Below, piece after piece: positions 38,201-50,200 of a DNA stretch of 64,000 bases. The translations under genes and the position numbers were made by a program. Source of the stretch: Corella eumyota (Eukaryota; Chordata; Ascidiacea; Phlebobranchia; Corellidae); NCBI GenBank assembly GCA_963082875.1, contig OY720100.1:15400591-15464590 (forward strand), written 5' to 3'. Numbering within the stretch: the first letter of the stretch is position 1; every line of letters starts with the position of its first letter. A model generated the notes under the pieces. That model was not told the DNA's origin and did no database searches. It was given only the letters and a program-made list of their open reading frames with translations.

Positions 38201-41200
38201 TTATTAGGTGCGTTTTTCATTTCAAATATATACTAAATTTTAGGGCAATATTGAGAAGTACAACAATGAAGCTATAATAGTTAATGTTAAACTTCAACAA
38301 AGTCAAGACCTGATAACTGAAGCTCAAAAGCTGTTGGATAATGGAACAACATACAAAGAGGTACAAACTATGCATATCAAATTTTTAAAAAGTTTAATAA
38401 ATTTTGAGTATAATACAATTGGTAGGTTTCGAACCCGGGACCTTATGTGGTAATATCTAGTCCCTTCAACCAACATATCAAGCTGCTCTTTTTCTAATAA
38501 AGAATTCTTACATATTTTTATTAAATATTTTATTTGTTTTTTAAAGCAACTGGAAGTGCTTTCTGCAGCCTTGAATAAAAACAGAACAAACCTGCAAGAA
38601 AATTTTGACAAAATCTACATCCATTTAACAGAGTTAAAAATGAAAACACAGAGGGTTGTGTATCATGGATATCTACTCCAATCTAATGCTGATTATCTCG
38701 CAAGGTAAAATTTCTCCAAAATATTTAAATTTAAATATTTTTGTAACTAACAACCCAGCTGTTTTAATACTGGGCATTATGACAACCCCCCCCAAAATAT
38801 TGTTACATGAATTTTAAGTTAATATAATACACCACCAATGAGGTCGTGGGTTCAATCTTCACTGCTCTTATGCTGTAGCGCTCTTGAATAAGGCGCTATA
38901 AACGGTATGAACTCCTGCCGAGCCAGCATTTAATTAGCAGCATAATTACCGGCAATAATAATCTCTATAATATCCCAAACTGCCACAGGCAACTCGGGAC
39001 TGGACTGGAGTAACTGATGTTACTCTATGTTTAGGTCGTGCATTCGACCTTTCCACATTAAGGATAAAGATATATACAAAAAAATTAATAAAAAAAATTT
39101 AAAAACAGAATATTACACTATTTCAGAAAATTACACACACTATAAGGCTGTGAATTTTGCATTCCCACATCAATATATAAAACAATAAATCTCTGAAAGT
39201 CTAAAGTTAAACAATAAATTTAACTTTTTATCATTAATTTTATTTTTAGTGTTGAAAAAAATATCAGTGAGTTCTCATTCAACCAAACTGAAGCAGCATC
39301 GCGCTGGACAAACATTGCAACAACTTTAAACAAAGCAAACAAAACAGCTTTAAAGGCTCTCATGATATCAATGGATGCTTTAAGTATGGCAACAACTGAT
39401 CTTGGAGAAAATGCAAATACTTCTTTACAACGTAGTGAGAATATCTTGGATGATATGTCAGTTTTAAATATAACTGTGACAGGTAAATAACTCATTTATG
39501 TATTAAGATAATGGTTTTTAAATATTAAGGGTATTTTTGGTAGCAAAAAAATTTTGCATTTAAATTTAAATATGAATATACATAAAGTTTAAAAATATCG
39601 CGGTAATTTTAATATTTTACTAATATTTAAAATTTGGAATTATTTTAAAAAATATTAGTTTTCTTGAAATTATAATTTTGCCGAATTTTTTTTGGAACAA
39701 GTAAATTTTTTAAATAAAATCATATTTTTAAATATTAATTTTGTTAATTGATTGTGTTGTTTTCAATGGATTATTAATTATAAATATATTTTGACTGCTT
39801 TTTTAAATGTTTTTGTAAAGTATTTAAATTTATGATGCTTTTTAGGAGCTGGAGATCGACTTAAAGATCGAAAAGAGTTTCTGAGATCGGAGAAACAAAA
39901 TGCCAAAAACCTTTCTTTGCTTCGTGATAAAACTGCAGAGAAAATTAAAAAACTGAAAAGAGGTAATCAGGATAATTTGATCATGTGAAGAATATTTTTG
40001 CAACAAAATGTCATTTAAAAAAAGGCTTTTAAGTTTGTTTGTTTTTTGTACATATCTTTATCTCCAATGTGGGAAAGTCGAATGCGCGACCTAAACATAG
40101 AGTAACATCAATTACTTCGACCCAGTCTCAAGTTGCCTGTGGCAGTTTGGGATATTATAGATTATAATTGCCCGATAATTATGCTGTTGATTAAGTGCTG
40201 GCTCAGCAGGAGTTTGTACTGTATATAGTGCCTTACTCAAGGACGCTACAGCATAGAAGCAGTGGGAATTGAACCCACGACCTCATGGTGGTGTTCTTAC
40301 CACTAAACCATGCTGCCATTAAACTCATTGGCTGTAGAGTTTTTACTGTCTTTGTGTTTGGGCAGTAAAGTTTTTTTTTTAATTAAAATTAATAAAAAGT
40401 ATAAATATTCTTTTTTGTATTTACAGCTAAACCACCAACACTTAAGGAAGCTAACAAAGCATTAGATTCAACCAAGAAATTGATCAACAAACTTAAGAAA
40501 TCTTTGTCTGTTGCTCAACGTAATGTAAAAAAATTAGGAGATGCAGAAATTAACACAAAGAAACATCATGAGACGGTTAAACATGTAAAGGGCAATCGTA
40601 AGTTTTAATTAAATAAATTTTTATTATTTTTTATCATTTTTTATTTATAAGTTATTTAACTTGCTTTTATAAAGTTTTTTTGCTTATTTTAACTGTTGTC
40701 AATTCAGTTTATTTTATTTAAAATTACTAAGTATTTATGCTTTACTATATTTAACTTACTCTCAATCTTAACTTAAAAACTTCTTCATATTAAAATTTTT
40801 TCACTACACTGATTTTTAACTTGTTTCACTTATTTATTTTCACTTTTCTTCTTATGCACTTCACTTCATCTTTCTTTCACTATTTCTTATTTCATGGACT
40901 TCAGGTGCCTGGAGTAAGTGCACCTTAATTATTTCACATTTTTTTATAAATACCTTTATATATATATATATGCATGTATTGTTAAATTTACCTAATTATT
41001 AACATTAAAATCAATAAAATGACTTTAATTGGTTCTATAAACCATGCTTATAAAAACAAAGAAAAACCATGCATTTACCATGTTTTGTTAAAAGTTTAAC
41101 TATGTGGAAATCTTGTTTTTTTTTATTAAACTTGTTTGTTGTACTTTGCTATTTAAATTTAATATTTTTGCAGTGGAATCAATACCGGCTACAATAATCC

Positions 41201-44200
41201 AAGCTGAAGCTTCCAAGCAAAAAGCATTGGAAGGTCAACAAAGAGTTAGGGTATTAAGTGATAGTGTTAAAGGTAATATTGAGAACTTAAGGAAAATGAT
41301 TGAAGAAACTAAAAGAAAAGCAGCATCGGTGAGATGAATTAATGCAATGTTTAAAAGTTTGTTAAACTATATACCAATGTTTTTTATAAACAATTTATAA
41401 TTTTACAAACTGTTTTAAATTTAAAATTTTTTTTTAAATTTTAGATTCGTAGAGTGTCAGTTAATTCAAATGGATTATGTGCTATGAAATACAAACCAAG
41501 AATTACTTCTGGTAAAACAACTGAAATAACACTTAATGTTCTGACCAATACCCCTAACAACATGTTGTTCTATCTGGGAAGAGATAAGGTAATTATTATT
41601 TTTTTTTGTATAAATCTTTATCCTCGATGTGGGAAAGTCGAATACGCGACCTAAACATAGAGTAACATCAGTTACTCCAACCCAGTCTCGAGTTGCCTGT
41701 GGCAGTTTGAGATTTTATATAATTTACAATTGCCTGATAATTATGCTGCTGATTAAGCGCTGGCTTAGCAGGAGTTCATATTGTTTATAGTGCCTTACTC
41801 GAGGGCGCTACAGCATGAGATCATTGGCGATTGAATCCATGACCTCATGTTGGTGTAGCAAGTGTTCTTACCACTACACCACGCTGCTGAATTATTAAAG
41901 ACTTTTATATTTGTTTTACAAAAAGCTTATTTGTATTAAAAACTTGAGCAATAAGTAAATATTTGTAGGCCTTTTTTTATGTAATTTTTTAAGTTTTAGT
42001 TGTAATTTTATATTAAAAAAAAATTGATTTTTGCAGTTATTAATCTAAAATATTTAATTCTTAATATACAGAAGGATTACATTGCTATTGAACTCAGAAG
42101 CCACAAAGTTTGGGTGACTTGGGATTTAGGTGGAGGGCCTGGTTTGGTCCAAAATCCTGTTGTAGTTAAAAGTGATTTGTCGGTTAATATTGGCTTCGTG
42201 GATTGGTACATTATTAATATTAACAGGTAAAAAAAGGATTAGAGTTGTAATTTTATGCACTCTAATGTCTTATAAACAAGGCAAAAATTAAACACAATAT
42301 TTTGTTATTAAATATATTTTTGTAAAAAATTTTATGTAAAAAATTTTTTTTTTCTATTTTAAATTTTAGACAAAACCAAGATTTGAATGTGACAGTATAC
42401 CGATTAAATGATAAGAAGGCAACAATAAGAACAACACATGGTCGATCAAGCGGACCCTTTTCAACCTTGGATGTTAATTCTGATGACAATTTGTTTGTTG
42501 GAGGCTTACTGAACACAACTCAGGTAATTTAACATAGTTGGCATTTTTTTTTGTGAATATCTTTATCCTCGATGTCGAAAGGTTGAATGCGCGACTTAAA
42601 CATAGAGTAACATTACTTACTCTGACCTAGTCTCAAGTTGCTTGTGGCAGTTTGGGATATTATATAGATAAAAAATTGCCCGATAATTATGCTGCTGATT
42701 AAGTGTTGGCTCAGCAGAAGTTCATACTGTTTATAGCACCTTACTCAAGGGCACTACAGCATAAGCCCTGTGGGAATTGAACCCACGACCTCATGTGTGG
42801 TGTAGCAAGTGTTCTTACTACTACACCACGCTGTCGGTTTATTATTATGTGAAGTCCTGGCTTAAAAAAAGCAAGCCATATTGGGAATAAATGAATATAG
42901 AACAAATTTTGAAGTCCTTTTTTATTGCATTACGCACAATTCTTATTAAATTTGATTTATTTTTTAATCAGTTTTAAATTCTTTACTTTAGGTTCCAGAT
43001 GCTGTTATATTCAGAACATTCACAGGTTGCATGGGTGAAGCTTTCCTGCAAGGTAAAAGTGTTGGGTTATGGAACTTTGAGGAAATAAGTAACACCAAAT
43101 ATTGCCAATCTTGTGTTGAAAGGTAAAAAAACTTACAAAATTTTGTATTATTTATCTCTATTGTAAGAAGGCTAAATTTTTAGCTTTAAATTTTACAGTA
43201 TTTTGCTACCAACTTTTGTAACAATTTTTTACTCTAAACATGGGCAAAATATGACGTAAAATCTAAAATTAGGGTAAAAAAACTATAAAGAAATAAAAGG
43301 TCATGGGTTTAATCCCCACTGTTCTCATGCTGTAGCGCCCTTGAGTAAGGCGCTATAAACGGTATAAACTTCTGCTGAGCCAGCACTTAATCAGCAGCAT
43401 AAATATCGAGCAATTATAATCTATAATATCCCAAACTGCCACAGGCAACTCGAGACTGGGTCGGAGTAACTGATGTTACTCTATGTTTAAGTCGCGCACT
43501 CGACTTTCCCATATCAAGGATAAAGATATATACAAAAAAATGATGTTTAGTTTTTGATTTATTTAAGATTTTATTTTTTATTTTTAGTGATGTAATGAAT
43601 AAGGAAGAACAACAGACTAATACGTATAGTTACAACGGACACAGTTATTCAGTTCTACCACTACCCAGTTCATTTAATCCAAAGTACAATCAAATAAGCA
43701 TACGATTTCAAACTTTCAGTTCTGAAGGACTAATCTTCTATGTTGGGTCTAAAAAATTAGTAAGTTGGTATCAGATTATTTAAATAAGATTAAGTTAGTA
43801 ATTTTTAATTGTTTTTCTAACTTTATTTTTGTTTTAGTTATGCCTTTAACATTTAATTTTTAATCTTTTTTTATTTTTTTTATTTTTAGCGTGATTTTAT
43901 TTCGGTTGAATTAAAAGAAGGCAAACTAGTTTTAAAAATAGATTTGGGTAATGGAGTTCATAACAATGTTACAAGTCAATCTTACAACACAGGAAAATGG
44001 ATTTCAGTGACTGTTATCAGGCGCAAAGGAAATAGTAAATTAATTTTTTTCTTGAAATATTTTAATTTTTGATGAAAAAAAATTTCTAAAAGTCTCGTAA
44101 TTTTTAATATAGAGTTTCCATGGTTCAGCCTATTGCATAACTATATATTTTTCTACTATTTATATTTATTTATTTTTTTTTGGTTTTTGCTCAGCAGAAG

Positions 44201-47200
44201 TTTGTACAGATTTTAGTCTAAAAGTCTACGGCATATTAAGAAGGAGAATTAAACTTAGAACCTTATGTAGTGAAGGTTTTACCCACTACACCACGCCACC
44301 CTCAAATTGTTTATTCCTTCATTAAAAATGTTACTTATAATTACAAAAGTTAAATATAAAAGCATTTGTTTTTTTACAGCTATGATGTATGTTCGTCGTA
44401 CTGGATTTGCTGGAGAAAAAATCTGGGTCAATATCACAAGCTCTGATTCAGAACTTAACTTTAATCGTAACGACACATTGTGTATTGGTGGATTTCCTAC
44501 TGAAAGAAGAATAAAGTAAGTTTTAATATTTATTCTCAAAATCTAGCTAATAAATTTTTATTAAAAAAAATCGGCTCAAGCATTATTAATAAAATATTTT
44601 ACATTTTTTAGTCTTATTCATTCATTTTTTAAGAAGTTTTTCTTTAAAAAATAACCTTTTTTTCATATTTTTTTTCTCAGAGATTATCTTGGTTTCACAG
44701 TGAGGTAAAAACACTATAGTGAGCTTTATTTGCTTTAAAGTAGCATGAGTTTAATTTGGCTTTAGTGTGTTTTTTCTGGGGCTGTGTCATTATTGTAATT
44801 TCTAACTAGTAAATTCTTGATGTTTATTCTTATAAATATAGTGTAGTTTATTAGTTTTACTACATAAGTGCCATATTGGTACCATTTTAACTTGTTTTGA
44901 CTATTCAATTGTTTCGGGTTCAATTGTTTCATTTGCTCAAGGTAATTTACAAGAGGCAGCGTGGTGTAGTGGTAAGAACTCTTGCTACACCACACATGAG
45001 GTCGTGGGTTCAATCCCCACTGATCTCATGCTGTAGCGCCCTTGAGTAAGGCGCTATAAACGGTATGAACTCCTGCTGAGCCAGTACTTAATCAGCAGTA
45101 TATTTATAGTCTCTATAATATGCCAAACTGCCACAGGCAACTCGAGACTGGGTCGGAGTAACTTATGTTACTCTATGTTTAAGTCGCGCACTCGACTTTC
45201 CCACATCGAGGATAAAGATATGTACAAAAAAAAAAAAAAAAGAGCACCAGAATGGTAGTTTTTGTATTTTAGAAGAATATAAAATAAGATGATCTAAAAA
45301 CACCTTTTTTTATAAATAGTTTGATGTATTAGATTTATAGAATGTCTTCATATTTCCTTTTAGAACAATTTACAGTTTTAGTTTCAAAAATGGCACTTGT
45401 TTTGTTATTACTAATTTAGTAGGTTTATTGGTTTTGTATACTTTGATTTTATCTAGTGCATATGAAAAATTATACCCTCCAATATGGTGTTTTTTTGGTT
45501 GGATTTTTGATGGAGTTTTGTAATTTTATTGTGAAAAATGTATTGTAATAAACTAGACAAACTTACAATAGAAAATTAATTTTTTTTTATTATTGTTTTT
45601 TAGAGCAAATGTCACTCGAATATCATTCGTTGGCTGTTTAAATGATTTTAATTTTGGCCACACTCTTCTTTCACTGAAAAGCACAGGAATAGGAGATGTT
45701 GTGATGGATTCTGGAGTGTCATCTACTTGTCCTGCACAGGTATTATAGAAATTAATTCATACTTTCAATTTTGGTGAAAATTTTTTGAAAAAATAAAAAT
45801 CGTAGTTCAAGACATTGATAGCCAATATATGTTTGTCCAATGTAAAGGCCTACAAAATAAAAAAACTGCTGTTTATGATGTATTGATAAACTATCACAGG
45901 CAAATATTAGTTAAGAGTTGCAACCATATTACGATAATTAAAATCCAGACTATAAGGTAGGCTATGGACTATAGTATAGTAATGTACTTTCATGATATAT
46001 ATATCTTTAGATTACAAGAGATATTGGAATATCAGTGAATGGGTTTGTTGAACTACCTCCCATACCTTTTCCATCAACTGCTTCAGTTTCAATGACTTTT
46101 AATACGAGAGAACCTGATGCTGTCCTTCTTCTTGCAATCGGTGATGCAAATAAAAGAAGGAGGCGCAAAAAGAGAGCTTCTACAAAGGTAAAGAAAAAGA
46201 AAAACTTAAACAAAGTAAAAAAAAAAACAATTTAAAAATTTTTTTAATGAATTTTTAGAATTTCTATTCTTTGTATTTATCTGATGGGAATGTAAGAGCA
46301 AGTATTTATTCCGGAAGGGGATCTATTCTTAACCTGACTTCTTCAAAGAATATTTACAATAATGGAAGAACGAATACAGTTACTTTAAAAAGGAATGGTT
46401 CAAGGTAAAAAATTAAATAACAAAATTTAACCTGAGTTTTGTAAAAAAAAATTAAGCAATTGACAACAAAAAAAAATTAAAATAAAATTTAACTAAAAAA
46501 TTATTTATTTTTGTGATATTTACCAATAATATAAACAGTAATAATTTATTTAATCAGTTTCTACAGACCTACAATATACCTAACTAAAAAAATGAATACT
46601 TAAAGAGATGGTTCGGTCGTAGAGTTTTTTTATAATTATGTTGGAAATTTTCCAACTTGCACGAGGATACCATTATTTTAAAAATTGGTCTAGTAGTTTT
46701 TGAGATATCGTAATTTGAAGGTAAATATTGTAAATAGGGAAAGTCCCAACGCTCGCGAGTCACGTGCACACGACGTCATCGTCGTAAGTCATTTGCTGGC
46801 AGACATAGGAAAATAACCTTATTTTGCCCTCTCTGAGCCGTTTGTTGTACTTTTTTAAAATTTTTTAAAATTTTTTTGGCAGAAAACAAGCTTCCAAGAA
46901 AAAATTCCAACATAATTAAAAAAGAAACCTGTACGGCCGAATCATCTCTTTAAAAATAAAAATTTTAGGATAAAAAATTAATTTTTTTTTAAATATTTAA
47001 AAAATTTAAACTGGTATATTTTTATTTACAGGATTATGCTTATTATGAATGAAAACAGTGACAAAGTTACAGGAACTTTGCCGTATTCCAATAAATCTCC
47101 AATCAAAACCAATCATTTGTATATTGGAGGTGTCCCTGATAATTTAAATGTCGGTAAAGCTCTTAAATCTAGGAACTCAATTAATGGATGTATAAGGGAT

Positions 47201-50200
47201 CTACTAGTTAATAAGTAAGTTAATTTTAGAAGTTTAATTTAAGAAAAAACTTAATTTAAAATAATTAAAAAATTTAATTTAAAAGTTTTTTTCCAATTTT
47301 TATTTTATAATTTTTTTTAGTTTGGTTAATTTTAAAACTGCAATTTCTGCGCAAAATACCTATATGGGTACTTGTGAATACGTGAACTTTGACCCGGCCC
47401 CAACAACATCTGTGGCCCCCAGCGTAACGAACATGTCGGCAAACCCCCTGAAAACCCCTCAATCCACCCAAGCGGAAAATGGATTTAGAAGTGATATTAA
47501 CATGGTGACGGCAAGACCTCCAATGGTAAAAAATTGTCAAAATTTTTTTTTTTAAATAATTACGGTTCGAAATTAAAAATAGACCAAATATATTGGTACG
47601 GATTTAATTTATTTAATTTTTTTATTAAGTTATGTATTATAAAACTAAACTAATTAAGATTTTATTTGAAATGATCAAACGATTTCGTACCATTTTTATT
47701 TACCAAATAAATCGAGTATTTTTTATATATTTATGTTTTTATTTATTTTATTTTAATATTTTAGGCCGATGAAGCTGTTTGTAAACCGGTTGGAAACCTT
47801 CAAACCATTCGAAATTTTTCAGCGCATTTTGGATTAACCAACTACAGCAATGTTCAATTTCGGTTGCCTAAGAAATTCTCAGAAAGGTAAAAAAAATTTA
47901 AAAATTAAAAAAAAAAAAAAAAAAAAAAAATTTAAATTAAAAAATGGAAGTATTTCAATACCATTTTAATAATTTTTACTGATTTTTTCTAGGTTTTTAT
48001 TTGATCTGAAAGTGAGGACTTACAGTAAAAATGGTCTTCTATTATATGCTGGTCATTCTTCTTTAAAAGATTTCTTTGCACTTAAAGTAAAAGAAGGTGT
48101 TCCTTTATTTCAATTCGATAACGGAGCAGGGGTAGCAGAAATTCTGGCAACTTCCGTTATTAATAATGGACAATGGCATAAGGTCAGTTAATTTGAAAGT
48201 TTATAAATCTATGTCATTATTATTAAAAAAAAAAAAAAAAAAAATTATTATTTAAAAAAAAAAAAAATGAAATTTAAAGGTATAGCTAAGGCTTTAGAAA
48301 TATTCAGATTTTTGTAACAAAATACCTTGTATAATTTTATTTTGATCAAGTTTTTATAATTAACAGATTCGAATCAAGCGGCATAAGCGGAAAGGTTGGT
48401 TAATAGTAGACGGCAACAAACTGAAAGTACAAGCAAATAAAGGGGCCTCACAAATGGATGTTTCATCGGAGTTATTTGTTGGGGGATTGCCTGAAGATTA
48501 TAACACTAAAGTCGTGGGAACTGTAAGTCAAACTGTTCAAAATTTTTTAATGTAATTTTTAATTTTTTAAAGGTTTTGTAAAGGGTAGACTTTAAAGCAT
48601 AGAGTAAATTTGAATTAGTATTGGGTTATATGTCTATCGTTTATTGCCTTACCATTGTCTTGATGGTTTTTTAAATTGGTGTTCATAATTTAAATAGGAC
48701 AATTTTTTGTATATATCTTTATCCTCGACGTGGGAAGGTCGAATGTGCGACCTAAACATAGAGTAACATCAGTTACTCCGACCCAGTCTCGAGTTGTCTG
48801 GGATAATTTAGAAATTATAATTGCCTGATATATGCTGCTGATTAAGTGCTGGCTCAGCAGGAGTTCATACCGTTTATAGTGCCTTACTCAAGTGTGCTAC
48901 AGCATGAGAGCAGTGGGAATTGAACTCACGACCTCATGGTGGTGCAGCAAGTGTTCTTACCACTACACTGTTTTTTTTTTAGATTTCAAAAAGTATGGAT
49001 ATGTGTATGAAGGATCTGGTGTTAAATAAAAGAACTCGACTTAACCTATCTAGTCCAACTTCGTTCACCAAGGTCGAGAAATGTTATAAAAGAGTTGAAC
49101 AAGGAGCTTATTTCATGGGCACTGGATATGTTAAATACAGTAAGTCAAAAAAAAAAAATTTTAAGTGTTAAAAAAAGACGAATTAACAATATAAGTTTAG
49201 GCCTATTTTACATGAAAAAAATGTAGTTAAAAAAGCATCAGTATTTTGCATTTACAGTTTACTATGCGTAAAACTTATTTTTAAATTTTGATTTTTTTAG
49301 GGGACAACTACAGAGTCGGTCCCAACATTTTAATTGAGTTAGAATTTCGTTCTTGGTCGGCAAATGGGATTATTCTCAGCGTAGATGGACCTGTAGACGG
49401 ACTAGCATTGGAACTAGTCAATGGCTCGGTATGTAAAAACTTTAAATGATTTTTTATTTAATAACAAAAAAATAACATAAAATTTTTGTAAATATTAAAA
49501 TTTTTTTTAGATTTTTCTTCGAACTAATAACGGAGGCGGCGCTTTTGAAATCTCGTACCCGGCCTTCGGGATTTCGGGCCGTTCCTCACCGAAAAAACAT
49601 CGCAAATTCCCGCTGTGCAACGGCAAGTGGCACACCTTGGTCGCTGAAAAAGATAAGCGTACTCTGCGCTTAATTGTTGATGGAAATAGTGTTTCGGAAG
49701 TCGTAAGTTCAGTTATGGGCGATTCTGCTGATACAAACTTACCTCTTTATATAGGTGGACTACCAGGTAAGATAGTTTACTTTTTATTATATTAAAATCA
49801 CGAGTTTCTGTTTACATTGAAAAAACGTATTTTTTGGGGTATTTTTTTTAGGTTTAAATTTTTTTTTATATGCACCTATTATTTTTTACAAGTTTATTTG
49901 TTTTTTTTTTTTTAATTTTTTCTGTTACGTTTTTGTTGTTGTTGTTTTGTTTTTTTTGTGTTTTTTTGTTTTTTACACGTGTTTTCTCACAATTGTTTTT
50001 GTTTTTTACAATTGTTTTTCTTTTGTTTTAGAAAATGCACTGCACCAAAAACAACTCCGCACAACACAAAACTTCCAAGGTTGCATCCGAAACCTTCGAC
50101 TTAAAAAATCCCCTATCTTATTCGACGATCCCCCTCAGTCTGTGTTAAATAAGGGGTTCGAGTCAGTCGATGTTTACCCAGGGTCCTGCCCCAGAAAATC

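Larger units (their letters stand above)
35400..41328 (+). other. lama1/2: laminin exons 34-45: coiled coil (domains I/II)
   Basis: Exons: 35400-35542, 36174-36239, 36481-36591, 36987-37098, 37379-37532, 37743-37965, 38244-38360, 38547-38704, 39250-39482, 39846-39962, 40427-40597, 41174-41328. It starts with [16 protein letters not shown], matching the CDDECVGVLLNDLDE start of vertebrate alpha chains; the paired Cys link the chains. About 580 residues with a heptad-like spacing of L/I/V and many K/E/N follow. This part pairs with laminin beta and gamma. The 66-nt exon 36174-36239 is symmetrical (phase 0 both sides), so it could be optional. Exon 38 is taken to end at GA/GTTAGT (37532), the only donor that fits the phase of the next exon. 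Confidence 0.85.
41445..43122 (+). other. lama1/2: laminin exons 46-49: LG1
   Basis: Exons: 41445-41588, 42072-42226, 42370-42523, 42992-43122. The translation has [41 protein letters not shown] and [18 protein letters not shown], the jelly-roll landmarks of a laminin G-like domain. LG1-3 of alpha1/2 chains form the integrin-binding unit together with the coiled-coil end. Confidence 0.92.
43588..45739 (+). other. lama1/2: laminin exons 50-54: LG2
   Basis: Exons: 43588-43759, 43890-44034, 44380-44515, 45604-45739. The landmarks are [63 protein letters not shown] and [14 protein letters not shown] separate 24-nt candidate exon at 44681-44704 would insert 8 residues between RRI-K and ANVTR. Confidence 0.9.

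Noticed and set aside
38410-38490. possible tRNA gene on the minus strand
   Set aside because: A good B-box is present, but I see no matching acceptor stem or clear A-box; it is better called a tRNA-derived remnant.
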